From: DATEDA01 sp963789885
GTDB taxonomy: Bacteria > Pseudomonadota > Gammaproteobacteria > Burkholderiales > SG8-39
Length of the DNA: 64,000 bases
Direction of reading: 5' to 3'
Assembly (NCBI GenBank): GCA_963789885.1
Contig: CAWBNB010000004.1
Location: 47,620-111,619, forward strand
Made by a program: the position numbers and the translations under genes. The number at the start of each line of letters is the position of its first letter. Position 1 is the stretch's first letter. Positions 45,091-53,238 of this stretch are shown here, one piece after another. The notes below the pieces were generated by a model. The model was not told the origin of the DNA, made no database searches, and saw only the letters and a list, made by a program, of their open reading frames with translations.

Positions 45091-46158
45091 ATGGCCAAGC
45101 ACCGCATCGCCGTGATCCCGGGCGACGGCATCGGCAGGGAAGTGATGCCCGAGGGCGTGCGCGTGCTCGACGCCGCCGCACGCAGGTTCGGCTTCGAGCT
45201 CGAGCTGGACCACTTCGACTGGAGCTGCGAGAACTATCCGAAGCACAGCTACTGGATGCCGGCCGACTGGAAGGAGCGGATCGGCGGCCACGACGCGATC
45301 TTCTTCGGCGCGACCGGCTGGCCGGCGATTGCGCCCGACCACGTGTCGCTCTGGGACTCGCTGATCAAGTTCCGGCGCGAGTTCGATCAGTACGTGAACC
45401 TGCGGCCGGTGCGGCTGATGCCGGGGATCCGCTCACCGCTCGCCGACCGGAAACCCGGCGACATCGACTATTTCGTCGTCCGCGAGAACACCGAGGGGGA
45501 GTACTCGTCGGTCGGCGGGCGCATGTTCGAGGGCACCGACCGCGAAACGGTGGTGCAGATGTCCACCTTCACCCGCAAGGGCGTCGACCGGATCCTGAAG
45601 TTCGCGTTCGAGCTCGCGCTCAAGCGGCCCCGGCGGCACGTGACCTCGGCCACGAAATCGAACGGCATCTCGATCACCATGCCCTACTGGGACGAGCGCT
45701 TCGCGGCGATGGGGAAGCGGTACCCGCAGGTGCAGACGAGCCAGTACCACATCGACGGCCTGACGATCCAGATGGTGCTCAATCCGCAGCGCTTCGACGT
45801 GATCGTCGCGTCCAATCTCTTCGGCGACATCCTGTCCGACCTCGGTCCGGCCACCGCCGGCACGATCGGCATCGCGCCGTCGGCGAACATGAACCCCGAG
45901 CGCGAGTTCCCGTCGCTCTTCGAGCCGGTCCACGGCTCCGCGCCCGACATCGCAGGCCAGGCCATTGCCAACCCGATCGCGCAGATCTGGTCGGGGGCGA
46001 TGATGCTCGACTTCCTCGGCCACCGCGACGCGCACGACGCGATCATGCGGGCGATCGAAAAGGTGCTCGACCCGGGCTCCGGCGCGCCGCGCACGCCGGA
46101 CATCGGCGGCAAGGCGAAGACCGCCGATCTCGGAAAGGCGATCGCGGAGAGCCTCTAG
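45091..46158 (+). CDS. tartrate dehydrogenase / D-malate dehydrogenase family
   Basis: 355 residues of the isocitrate/isopropylmalate dehydrogenase superfamily. IAVIPGDGIGREVMPEG at the N-terminus, IDYFVVRENTEGEYSSVGG, KSNGISITMPYWDERF with the catalytic Lys, VASNLFGDILSDLGPATAG and EPVHGSAPDIAGQ. The tartrate-dehydrogenase signature (SCENYPKHSYWMP) separates it from LeuB. NAD-dependent oxidation or oxidative decarboxylation of tartrate or D-malate. Directly follows the dehalogenase gene and is likely cotranscribed. Confidence 0.85.
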   Translation: MAKHRIAVIPGDGIGREVMPEGVRVLDAAARRFGFELELDHFDWSCENYPKHSYWMPADWKERIGGHDAIFFGATGWPAIAPDHVSLWDSLIKFRREFDQYVNLRPVRLMPGIRSPLADRKPGDIDYFVVRENTEGEYSSVGGRMFEGTDRETVVQMSTFTRKGVDRILKFAFELALKRPRRHVTSATKSNGISITMPYWDERFAAMGKRYPQVQTSQYHIDGLTIQMVLNPQRFDVIVASNLFGDILSDLGPATAGTIGIAPSANMNPEREFPSLFEPVHGSAPDIAGQAIANPIAQIWSGAMMLDFLGHRDAHDAIMRAIEKVLDPGSGAPRTPDIGGKAKTADLGKAIAESL

Positions 46159-46180
46159 CGGGAGCGCCCCGCTTGGCCGC

Positions 46181-46702
46181 CTAGCGCTTGAAGAGACCGA
46201 AGAGCCACTGGCCGAGCAGCCCGAGCACCGGTGGCAGCAGCACCGCGGGAATGAAGCGCGCGAGCGTCAGCGGCCAGCCGAGGAGCGGTGCCTCGTAGGT
46301 CAGCGTGCGGATCGGGCTCACCAGCGTCTTGGCGGTGAGCAGCGCGATGATCGGGCCGGCCTCGGCGCCGTTGCGGAACAGGTTCGCAGCAACGGGAAAG
46401 AACACGTAAGGCCCGCCTGGCAGCACGAGGCCGGCGGCCCAGCCGACGAGAATCCCCCGGCCCGTGTGCTCGCCGCCTAACCAGCGCAGGAGCGTCGCCT
46501 GCGGAATCAGGACTTCGATCAGGCCGGCGAGCAGGAAGCCGAGCGCGAGCTCGATCCACACGCCGCGCAAGAGGCGCCCGCTCGCCTCGAGCCCGCGCAG
46601 CGGCAGCGCGGCGTCCCGCAGGAACGCCACGACCAGCGCGACCACGACGAACCCGAGCAGGATGATGAGAGTCGCGTCCAAGCGCCGCTTCTTCCGCGTC
46701 AC
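46181..46702 (-). CDS. UPF0718/DUF318-type permease coupled to pqqE
   Basis: 173 residues from GTG 46702, which overlaps the pqqE TGA as GTGA; the longer frame to 47089 is antisense to pqqE and non-coding. Five or so hydrophobic helices (ATLIILLGFVVVALVVAFL, IELALGFLLAGLIEVLIP, GILVGWAAGLVLPGGPYVFFPVAANL, GPIIALLTAK, RFIPAVLLPPVLGLLG). Polar GGPYVFFP inside a helix resembles the predicted permeases related to ArsP. Being the last, translationally coupled gene of the pqq operon, it may move PQQ, a peptide fragment or a linked solute. This is not a usual pqq gene. Confidence 0.7.
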   Translation of the reverse strand: MTRKKRRLDATLIILLGFVVVALVVAFLRDAALPLRGLEASGRLLRGVWIELALGFLLAGLIEVLIPQATLLRWLGGEHTGRGILVGWAAGLVLPGGPYVFFPVAANLFRNGAEAGPIIALLTAKTLVSPIRTLTYEAPLLGWPLTLARFIPAVLLPPVLGLLGQWLFGLFKR

Positions 46703-47796
46703 GTCCGGGCCCCGGCCCGTCGCGTCCGGTACTCGAGGGCGACAGGCGCTGCAGCCACCGCCTCGCGGCGCGCCGCCTCGATGAGCGCGTGCGCCGGCGC
46801 GAGCGAGCAGGCGGGATCCGTTGCGGCCGCGTTCCCGGTCAGGTGATAGGCCTGGCAGCGACAGCCGCCGAAGTCGGTCGTCCGCCGGTCGCAGCTCCGG
46901 CACGGCTCGGCCATCCACGCCTCGCCGCGGAACGCATTGAACCCGGGCGAGTCGCGCCAGATGTCGCCGAGCGAGCGATCGCGGACGCTTTCCCACCTCA
47001 GTCCGGGCAACGTATGCGCAACGTGGCACGGGAGGACCAGGCCATCGGGACTGACGAGCAGGAAGCGCCGGCCCCAGCCGTCCATGCATGACTTCGGAAA
47101 GTCGACGTAGTAGTCCGGGGTGACGAACAGCACTTCCATCCGTCCCTTGAGGCGCTGCCGCGCCTCGGCCGCGACCGCCCGGGCCCGTGCGAGCTGCTCG
47201 CGCGTGGGCAGTAGCGCGCGCCGGTTGAGGAGCGCCCAGCCGAGGTACTGGGTATTCGCGAGCTCGAGCCGGTCCGCATCGAGCGCTTCCGCGAGCGCGA
47301 CGACTTCGGACGCACGGTCGAGGTTCTCCCGATGAAGGACCGTGTTCAGCGTGAGCGGCAGGCCGAGCTCCTTGATCCAGCGCGCCACCTCGAGCTTGCG
47401 GTCGAACGACCGCCGTCCGGCGATCCGGTCCGACGGCCCCGCCGACACGTCCTGGATCGAGATCTGGACGTTGTCGAGCCCGAGGTCGCGGAGCCGTGCG
47501 AGGCGGTCGCGGGTCACCGGCATGCCGCTGGTGATGAGGTTCGTGTAGAGCTCGAGCCGTTCCGCCTCGGCGACGAGCGCCTCGAGATCGTCGCGGACGA
47601 GCGGCTCCCCGCCGGTGAGGTTCACCTGCACGACGCCGAGCCCCTCGGCTTCGCGGAGGACGCGGAGCCAGCCGGCGGTGTCGACCTCGTCGCGGCGGCG
47701 GGCGTAGTCGAGCGGGTTGGAGCAGTAGACGCAGCGCAGCGGGCAGCGGTAGGTCAGCTCGGCGACGAGCGTGTAAGGACGGTATTCCGCGCTCAC
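46699..47796 (-). CDS. pqqE: PQQ biosynthesis radical SAM enzyme PqqE
   Basis: 365 residues. The radical-SAM CxxxCxxC is in RCPLRCVYCSNPLDY; SAM/GGEP motif NLTGGEPLV. The C-terminal SPASM-type auxiliary cysteines lie in PDGLVLPCHVAHTLPG, EPCRSCDRRTTDFGGCRCQAY and DPACSLA. It forms the Glu-Tyr crosslink on PqqA, presented by PqqD. Start codon overlaps the pqqD stop (ATGA). Confidence 0.95.
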   Translation of the reverse strand: MSAEYRPYTLVAELTYRCPLRCVYCSNPLDYARRRDEVDTAGWLRVLREAEGLGVVQVNLTGGEPLVRDDLEALVAEAERLELYTNLITSGMPVTRDRLARLRDLGLDNVQISIQDVSAGPSDRIAGRRSFDRKLEVARWIKELGLPLTLNTVLHRENLDRASEVVALAEALDADRLELANTQYLGWALLNRRALLPTREQLARARAVAAEARQRLKGRMEVLFVTPDYYVDFPKSCMDGWGRRFLLVSPDGLVLPCHVAHTLPGLRWESVRDRSLGDIWRDSPGFNAFRGEAWMAEPCRSCDRRTTDFGGCRCQAYHLTGNAAATDPACSLAPAHALIEAARREAVAAAPVALEYRTRRAGART

Positions 47797-48074
47797 GGCT
47801 CGCTCCGCACCAGCCCGCGATCGGTCATCGCGTCGAGGAACTGGACGACCTCGCGTTCGATCGCGTCACGCGACTGCGCCGCGTACTGCGCGGCGAGCTG
47901 GGCGACGATTTCCGTCACCGTCAGCTCGCCGGTGCAGCGCTTGACGATCTCCGCCGCCGTGGGGTTCAGCACCATCCCGCGTTCCGGATAAAGCAGCATG
48001 AACCGGTCGGACTTCGCATCGAAGCGCAGACGCACCTTGGGCGCGAGGCGCGGCCGTGCGTCCGCCGCGATCAT
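47793..48074 (-). CDS. pqqD: PQQ biosynthesis peptide chaperone PqqD
   Basis: 93 residues. PRLAPKVRLRFDAKSDRFML, PERGMVLNPTAAEIVKRC and FLDAMTDRGLV are the RRE (RiPP recognition element) pattern of PqqD, a winged helix-turn-helix that binds the PqqA precursor and delivers it to PqqE. 4-nt overlaps with both pqqC and pqqE. Confidence 0.93.
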   Translation of the reverse strand: MIAADARPRLAPKVRLRFDAKSDRFMLLYPERGMVLNPTAAEIVKRCTGELTVTEIVAQLAAQYAAQSRDAIEREVVQFLDAMTDRGLVRSEP

Positions 48075-48832
48075 GCGCGCGGCCCGCCCAGGCCCCAAGC
48101 GGGGTCGACGTAGGCTGCGTACGTCGAATCGAGCAAGTGCCACAGGATCTCGGTCTTCCGCACGAGCGCGGCCACGCAGCGTTCCTGCAGCGCGTGGGTC
48201 GTCGCGTGCCGGCCGACGAAATCGATCGCCTCCTCGGAGTCGCGCCGCGCGCGCGGCACCCGTGAACGGAAATACGCAAGCATCTCCGGGCGTACCCAGG
48301 AATAGTGCTGCTCCCAGGCGAGGATCCGGCGCGACATCAGGTCGGGCGCGAAGAACTCCGTGAGCGAGGACGCCACCGCCTCGAGCAGGCTGCGCTCGCG
48401 CACCAGCTGGACGTAGGCGTCGCACGCGAAACGAACGCCAGGCAGCACCGACCGGCGGCTCGCCACCTCCGCCCGATCGAGGCCGACGCCGTCGGCGAGC
48501 CGCAGCCACATCTCCAGCCCACCTTCGCCCTCGGTTGCGCCATCGTGGTCGCCGATCCGGCGGATCCACATGCGGCGAAACGCCGGGTCGTCCGACTTCG
48601 ACAGGATGATCGCGTCCTTGATGGGAATGCGGGTCTGGTAGTAGTAGCGGTTCAGCACCCACTGCTGCAGCTGAAGCTTCGTGAGCTTCCCCTCGTGCAT
48701 GAGAACGTGATAGCGGTGGTGGTCGTGGTAGCGGTTCGCGCCTTCGCGCCGCAGCCATTCGACGAATTCCCCGCGGGCGAGCGGCGCTCGCGCCGGGTCC
48801 GTTGTCATCGCGCCTGCAGAGGCGCCGCTCAC
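48071..48832 (-). CDS. pqqC: pyrroloquinoline-quinone synthase PqqC
   Basis: 253 residues. YHDHHRYHVLMHEGKLTKLQLQ, NRYYYQTRIPIKDA, RIGDHDG and EQHYSWVRPEML are strictly PqqC; these helices form the active site for the final cofactorless oxidation and ring closure. The start could be ATG 48832 or the in-frame ATG eight codons later (MTTDP). Overlaps pqqB and pqqD by 4 nt each. Confidence 0.95.
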   Translation of the reverse strand: MSGASAGAMTTDPARAPLARGEFVEWLRREGANRYHDHHRYHVLMHEGKLTKLQLQQWVLNRYYYQTRIPIKDAIILSKSDDPAFRRMWIRRIGDHDGATEGEGGLEMWLRLADGVGLDRAEVASRRSVLPGVRFACDAYVQLVRERSLLEAVASSLTEFFAPDLMSRRILAWEQHYSWVRPEMLAYFRSRVPRARRDSEEAIDFVGRHATTHALQERCVAALVRKTEILWHLLDSTYAAYVDPAWGLGGPRA

Positions 48833-49749
48833 AACTCAATCTCCATGCCGTCGCGAGCGACCGTCCAGCCCCCCGCCTCGACCGCTGCGCGCTCCGGCGA
48901 GTCCTCGCGCAGGATCGGGTTGGTGTTGTTGATGTGGATGTAGATGCGCCGGCCCGATCGGTGATCGGCGAGCGCAGCCAGACTGCCCGCCTGCCCGCCG
49001 ATCGGCAGATGCGCCATGTCCTGCGCCCGCTTGTCGCCGAGACCGAGCGCGATGAGCTCGTCGTCCGACCAGAACGTGCCGTCGAAGAACACGCAATCGG
49101 CGCCCTGGAGCGCGTCGAGAACCGCCGGCGTCACGGCCGCGACGCCGGAGAAATAGGCGAGCACTCGACCGGTCGCGCGCTCGAGAATGTGGAAGCCCAC
49201 ATTGTCCTCGGGATCGGGCGGGAAGCGCTCCATGAGATGCACGGGGGGCTTCCCGGGCAGCGCCACGGCGCGGACCGTGAGCCCGCTCGGCGTGCCGCCC
49301 GGGCCGGTGAGCCCGACCTCGCGGCCGGGGACGAGCCGCTGCCAGGTGACCTGCCCCTCGAAGCGCTCGAGCGTCCGATAGAGCACGTTCCCCTCGCAGA
49401 AGCCGCGGCGTACGCGGTCCGTCGCGTAGACCGTCACCGGGTGTGACTCGCGAAGGGAAAGGAGTCCCAGGCAGTGATCGAGATCGCCGTTGGTGAGCAG
49501 GACGGCCGCGATGGGCGAGTCGCGCGGGGCCCGCGGGTGCAGTGCGGGAAAGCTCTCGATCTGGGCACGGATTTCGGGTGACGCGTTTAGCAGGAACCAC
49601 GCCTTGCCGTCGGCGCTTACCGCGACGCTTTCCTGCGTGCGGGGCACCGCCGGGATCACCCCTTCCCGGACCCCGCGGCAGTTCGGACAGCCGCAATTCC
49701 ACTGCGGAAAGCCGCCGCCTGCCGCCGACCCCAACACCCTCACCCGCAC
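48829..49749 (-). CDS. pqqB: PQQ biosynthesis protein PqqB (metallo-beta-lactamase fold)
   Basis: 306 residues. N-terminal VLGSAAGGGFPQWNCGCPNCRG with the structural zinc CxCxxC, NGDLDHCLGLLSLRE, FFDGTFWSDDELI, MAHLPIGG and IHINNTNPILR, all typical of PqqB. It is thought to hydroxylate the crosslinked Tyr during PQQ assembly. 191 bp after pqqA, with a strong hairpin between. Confidence 0.95.
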   Translation of the reverse strand: MRVRVLGSAAGGGFPQWNCGCPNCRGVREGVIPAVPRTQESVAVSADGKAWFLLNASPEIRAQIESFPALHPRAPRDSPIAAVLLTNGDLDHCLGLLSLRESHPVTVYATDRVRRGFCEGNVLYRTLERFEGQVTWQRLVPGREVGLTGPGGTPSGLTVRAVALPGKPPVHLMERFPPDPEDNVGFHILERATGRVLAYFSGVAAVTPAVLDALQGADCVFFDGTFWSDDELIALGLGDKRAQDMAHLPIGGQAGSLAALADHRSGRRIYIHINNTNPILREDSPERAAVEAGGWTVARDGMEIEL

Positions 49750-49877
49750 GATGGTCGCTCCGCGATGGTCACTTCGCGATGGTCACCCTGGATCGCCTCG
49801 GCCGGGCGGGCCGGCCATGCCCGGGGGCACTCCCCGGATCCGCCCGCGCCCGCTCGCGCGGGCGGCCAGAAATAACA

Positions 49878-49913
49878 CAGCCCTTCCCTCGGCAGAGCCG
49901 AGCAGAAGGGCTG
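49878..49913 (-). terminator. strong hairpin between pqqA and pqqB (partial terminator / processing site)
   Basis: Outer arms CAGCCCTTC (49878-49886) / GAAGGGCTG (49905-49913) and inner arms CTCGGC / GCCGAG around an AGA loop. On the reverse strand it is followed by a weak T-rich stretch (TGTTATTTCT). It lies 28 bp after the pqqA stop, as expected for a structure that makes pqqA mRNA more abundant than pqqBCDE mRNA. Confidence 0.65.
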
Positions 49914-49940
49914 GCGTGGTTACTCGACTGGTCGGAGCGC

Positions 49941-50039
49941 TTAGACGCCGTCGTCCCGAACCGGCTCGAAGTCGTCCTGGTACGAGTTGATTTCGGCGTC
50001 CATCTTCAGTTCTTCGAAGGCCGGCGTTTCCCAGGTCAT
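49941..50039 (-). CDS. pqqA: PQQ precursor peptide PqqA
   Basis: A 32-residue ORF beginning MTWETPAFEELKMDAE and ending with an acidic tail (DDFEPVRDDGV). The strictly needed E-x3-Y is present as E16-I-N-S-Y20, the two side chains that become PQQ. GGAG lies just upstream of ATG 50039. It heads the pqqABCDE operon and is preceded by a good promoter. Confidence 0.95.
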   Translation of the reverse strand: MTWETPAFEELKMDAEINSYQDDFEPVRDDGV

Positions 50040-50100
50040 TGGCTCATCTCCAGGTTGTATCGAACTGCTACGGAAACCGCGCGAGAAGCCGCGACTCGCT

Positions 50101-50130
50101 ATTATTCGGCCGGCCCATAGCGATCGTCAA
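50101..50130 (-). promoter_or_regulatory. sigma-70-type promoter of pqqA
   Basis: On the reverse strand TTGACG (50130-50125) and AATAAT (50106-50101) are 18 bp apart, placing the transcription start roughly 55 nt before pqqA. The -35 is near consensus. Confidence 0.6.
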
Positions 50131-50223
50131 GGGGCAGGTGCCGGTTGGGTACCGCAGCGCCGCGAGGCGCGCACCGCGGGCCCGGTGCCGCCACCCGCAC
50201 CCTTGGCATAAGATTGACCCCAG

Positions 50224-50240
50224 CGCGGCGTCGCGCCGCG
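50224..50240. repeat. 7-bp-stem hairpin in the leader of the EF-G-like gene
   Basis: CGCGGCG-TCG-CGCCGCG, a perfect inverted repeat about 72 bp before the start codon. It could fold in the 5' leader; role unknown. Confidence 0.35.
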
Positions 50241-50311
50241 GATTGCCGAGAGAATCGCTCGCCCGGTCCCGGGAGCGGGCGCATGCGAGTTGCCGTCCTT
50301 AAGGAGGAACC

Positions 50312-52366
50312 ATGCCGAAGTTCACCACGGAGGCCCTTCGCACCGTCGCGCTGGTGGGTCACGGCGCGTCGGGCAAGACCACACTAACCGAGGCGCTCCT
50401 CAAAACCGCCGGCATGATCCAGGCGGCGGGTTCGATCGAGCGCGGCTCCACGGTCTGCGACTTCGACCCGATCGAAAAGCAGTACCTGCACAGCCTGCGC
50501 TCCGCGATCGTCCACCTCGATCACGCCAACACCCGCACCCACCTCATCGACACGCCCGGCTATCCCGATTTCATCGGCCAGGCGATCGGGGCGCTCGACG
50601 CCGTCGAGACCGCCGCGGTGGTGATCAACGCCCAGACCGGCGTCGAGATGATCGCCAACCGGATGATGAGCTGGGCGGCAAAGCGCAAGCTCTGCCGCAT
50701 CCTGATCATTAACAAGATCGACGCCGAGAACGTCAACCTGCCGCAGGTGCTCGCCAACCTCCAGGAGGCGTTCGGCAAGGAATGCCTGCCGATCAACCTG
50801 CCGGCGGGCGGCGGGACGCGCGTGGTCGACTGCTTCTTCAACCCGTCGGGCGAGTCGGATTTCTCCTCGGTCGAGCAGGCGCATCGCGCGCTCGTCGACC
50901 AGGTGGTCGAGGTGGACGAGGACCTGATGGCGATCTACCTCGAGAAGGGCGAGGTCGAGCCGGAGCAGCTCCACGCACCGTTCGAGAAGGCGCTGCGCGA
51001 GGGTCATCTCGTCCCGGTGTGCTTCGTGTCGGCGCGCAACGGCGCCGGCGTGAAGGAGCTGCTCGACGTGTTCGTCAAGCTGCTGCCGAACCCGGCCGAG
51101 GGCAACCCGCCGCTCTTCTACAAGGGCGAGGGCGAGAAGGCCGAGGAGTTCCGCTCGGCGCCCGACCCGAAGCAGCACGTGCTCGCGCACGTCTTCAAGG
51201 TCGTGAACGATCCCTACGTCGGCAAGCTCGGCATCTTCCGCGTGCACCAGGGCACGATCACCAAGGACACCCAGCTCTTCGTCGGCGAGGAGCGCAAACC
51301 GTTCAAGGTCGGCCACCTGTTCGTCCTGCAGGGCAAGGACCACGTCGAGACACCGGAGGCGGTGCCCGGCGACATCGCGGCGGTGGCAAAGATCGACGAG
51401 ATCGAGTTCGACTGCGTGCTGCACGACTCGCACGACGAGGACCACATCCACATGCGGCCGCTCGAGTTCCCGACGCCGATGTACGGGCTCGCGATCGAGC
51501 CGAAGAAGCGCGGCGACGAGCAGCGCATCTCGGAGGCGATCCACAAGATCACCGCCGAGGACCCGACGTTCCGCATGGATCACGACGCGACCACGCACGA
51601 GACCGTGATCCGCGGCCTCGGCGACCTGCACGTCCGCTCGGTGCTCGAGCGGATGAACACGCAGTTCAAGGTGGAGGTGAACACCCGGCCGCCGCGCATC
51701 CCGTTCCGCGAGACGATCACAGCGAAGGCCGAGGGCCACGCGCGCCACAAGAAGCAGACCGGCGGCGCCGGGCAGTTCGGCGAGGTGTACCTGCGCGTCG
51801 AGCCGCTCGCGCGCGGCGAGGGCTTCGAGTTCGTCGACGCGGTGAAGGGCGGCGTGATCCCGAACCAATTCATCCCGGCGGTGGAGAAAGGCGTGGAGCA
51901 GGTGCTCGCCTCCGGCGCGGTCGCGGGCTATCCGATGCAGGACCTGCGGGTGACGGTGTACGACGGCAAGCACCACGCGGTCGACTCGAAGGAGGTCGCG
52001 TTCGTCTCCGCCGGCCGCAAGGCCTTCCTCGACGCGCTCGAGAAGGCGCGGCCGATCGTGCTCGAGCCGATCGTGAACGTCGAGATCATCTGCCCCGAGG
52101 GCAACATGGGCGACATCACCGGCGACATCTCCGGCAAGCGCGGGCAGATCACCGGCACGAACTCGCTCTCGCCTGGCGTGGTGGCAGTAAGCGGACTCGT
52201 GCCGCTATCCGAGCTGAACGGCTACGCGAACCGCCTGAAATCGGTCACCGGCGGCCAGGGCTCCTACTCGATGGAACTCTCGCACTACGAGCCCGTGCCA
52301 CCGAACGTGCAGGCGCAACTCCACACCGAGTACAAGGCCTCGCGCGGTCAACAGGAAGAGGACTAG
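50312..52366 (+). CDS. elongation factor G paralogue (EF-G-like GTPase)
   Basis: 684 residues, preceded by an AAGGAGGA ribosome site. GTPase motifs: G1 LVGHGASGKTTLTEAL, G3 DTPGYPDF, G4 NKID. Domains II-V follow (FRVHQGTITKD, HARHKKQTGGAGQFGEV, PEGNMGDITGDISGKRGQI). Differences from canonical FusA: GHGASGKT instead of GHIDAGKT, Tyr in DTPGY instead of His, and no clear RGITI switch I. This is the FusA2/EF-G-like group, seen beside housekeeping EF-G in many bacteria; its ribosome role is uncertain. No rps or tuf genes flank it. Confidence 0.85.
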   Translation: MPKFTTEALRTVALVGHGASGKTTLTEALLKTAGMIQAAGSIERGSTVCDFDPIEKQYLHSLRSAIVHLDHANTRTHLIDTPGYPDFIGQAIGALDAVETAAVVINAQTGVEMIANRMMSWAAKRKLCRILIINKIDAENVNLPQVLANLQEAFGKECLPINLPAGGGTRVVDCFFNPSGESDFSSVEQAHRALVDQVVEVDEDLMAIYLEKGEVEPEQLHAPFEKALREGHLVPVCFVSARNGAGVKELLDVFVKLLPNPAEGNPPLFYKGEGEKAEEFRSAPDPKQHVLAHVFKVVNDPYVGKLGIFRVHQGTITKDTQLFVGEERKPFKVGHLFVLQGKDHVETPEAVPGDIAAVAKIDEIEFDCVLHDSHDEDHIHMRPLEFPTPMYGLAIEPKKRGDEQRISEAIHKITAEDPTFRMDHDATTHETVIRGLGDLHVRSVLERMNTQFKVEVNTRPPRIPFRETITAKAEGHARHKKQTGGAGQFGEVYLRVEPLARGEGFEFVDAVKGGVIPNQFIPAVEKGVEQVLASGAVAGYPMQDLRVTVYDGKHHAVDSKEVAFVSAGRKAFLDALEKARPIVLEPIVNVEIICPEGNMGDITGDISGKRGQITGTNSLSPGVVAVSGLVPLSELNGYANRLKSVTGGQGSYSMELSHYEPVPPNVQAQLHTEYKASRGQQEED

Positions 52367-52406
52367 AGCGGGTCGCCGGCGCGAGTCCGGGCGCACCGGC
52401 CCGGCG

Positions 52407-52670
52407 TCAGGCGACGGTGTCGGTCGCGCGCTTGCGCCGTCGCGCCGCTTTCTCGCGGCTCGGCGGGTGGTACCACTGCCGGTGCGGCGAGAACTGCTTG
52501 CACGCGAGGCACTGCGTCACCGACCAGAGCTTCCGGCACCCCGGGCAGAGTCCGCGCGTCCAGAACGTGTTCCAGACCGTGCCGCACTTCGGCTCGCACG
52601 CCCACCGGTCCTCCGGCGCCGGCCGCCAGCGGCACCTCGGGCACCAGATCTCGAGCTCGTCACGGGGCAT
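52407..52670 (-). CDS. small four-knuckle zinc-ribbon protein, unknown function
   Basis: 87 residues. Eight cysteines pair up as CPRC, CEPKC, CPGC and CLAC, enough for two zinc sites. Aromatic residues are frequent, and the C-terminus is basic (REKAARRRKRA). No signal or membrane segment. I do not recognise a named family. Convergent with the EF-G-like gene. Confidence 0.65.
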   Translation of the reverse strand: MPRDELEIWCPRCRWRPAPEDRWACEPKCGTVWNTFWTRGLCPGCRKLWSVTQCLACKQFSPHRQWYHPPSREKAARRRKRATDTVA

Positions 52671-52705
52671 CGTCTGTCCTAGGGTCGCCGCGACTTAACG
52701 CACGA

Positions 52706-53158
52706 TCACTTCTCCGCGATGACAACTGCCTCGGCCAGGAGCTCGCCGTTCGGGCCGGCGACGCAGACCAGGGTCATCGTCTCCCGGGTGCCCTTCCAGA
52801 CGCGGTCGGCGCGCGGCACCCGCTCCGCGGCGAGCTTGCGGATCTCGTCCGGGGCGCCGAAGCCGGCCCGCAACCTCGCCTCGACCACCTTGCACTTGGG
52901 GTACCCCGGCCGGGACCCGCCCGGCCGCTCGAAGCTCACTCGCACGGTGCGCGGCTTCTTCGCGCCGGGAAGGGCGATGCCGTAGACGTGGTCGTGGCTG
53001 TCCTTGTCGGCGACCTGCACGTAGTCGCCGGCGAACTTCGAGTTGGAGAACGTGGGGCGCAGGTTCGTCGCCGTGGCGTCGAGCCCGATGCCGGCGTACG
53101 AGAAGGGCTCGGCCGCGAGGGCCGGCGCAGCCGCGAGGAGCAGAAACGCGCGCAACAT
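52706..53158 (-). CDS. secreted protein of unknown function
   Basis: 150 residues with a signal peptide (MLRAFLLLAAAPALAAEP, cleavage after ALA/AEP). The mature part starts FSYAGIGLDATATNLRPTF, which resembles short periplasmic proteins whose name is not settled, and has one Cys pair (KCKVV and LVCVAG). Divergent from the quinone-oxidoreductase-like gene. Confidence 0.6.
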   Translation of the reverse strand: MLRAFLLLAAAPALAAEPFSYAGIGLDATATNLRPTFSNSKFAGDYVQVADKDSHDHVYGIALPGAKKPRTVRVSFERPGGSRPGYPKCKVVEARLRAGFGAPDEIRKLAAERVPRADRVWKGTRETMTLVCVAGPNGELLAEAVVIAEK

Positions 53159-53238
53159 CCACGAAGTGTCGCATGTCTTGCGGGCGAGCCCCGGCCGATA
53201 ACGGGCTTCGCGCTAGGATGCGGCGTGGAGGTGGCACG

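Noticed and set aside
50211..50230. TTGACCCCA half site before the EF-G-like gene
   Set aside because: No GTCAA partner at the right spacing, so not counted as a regulator site.
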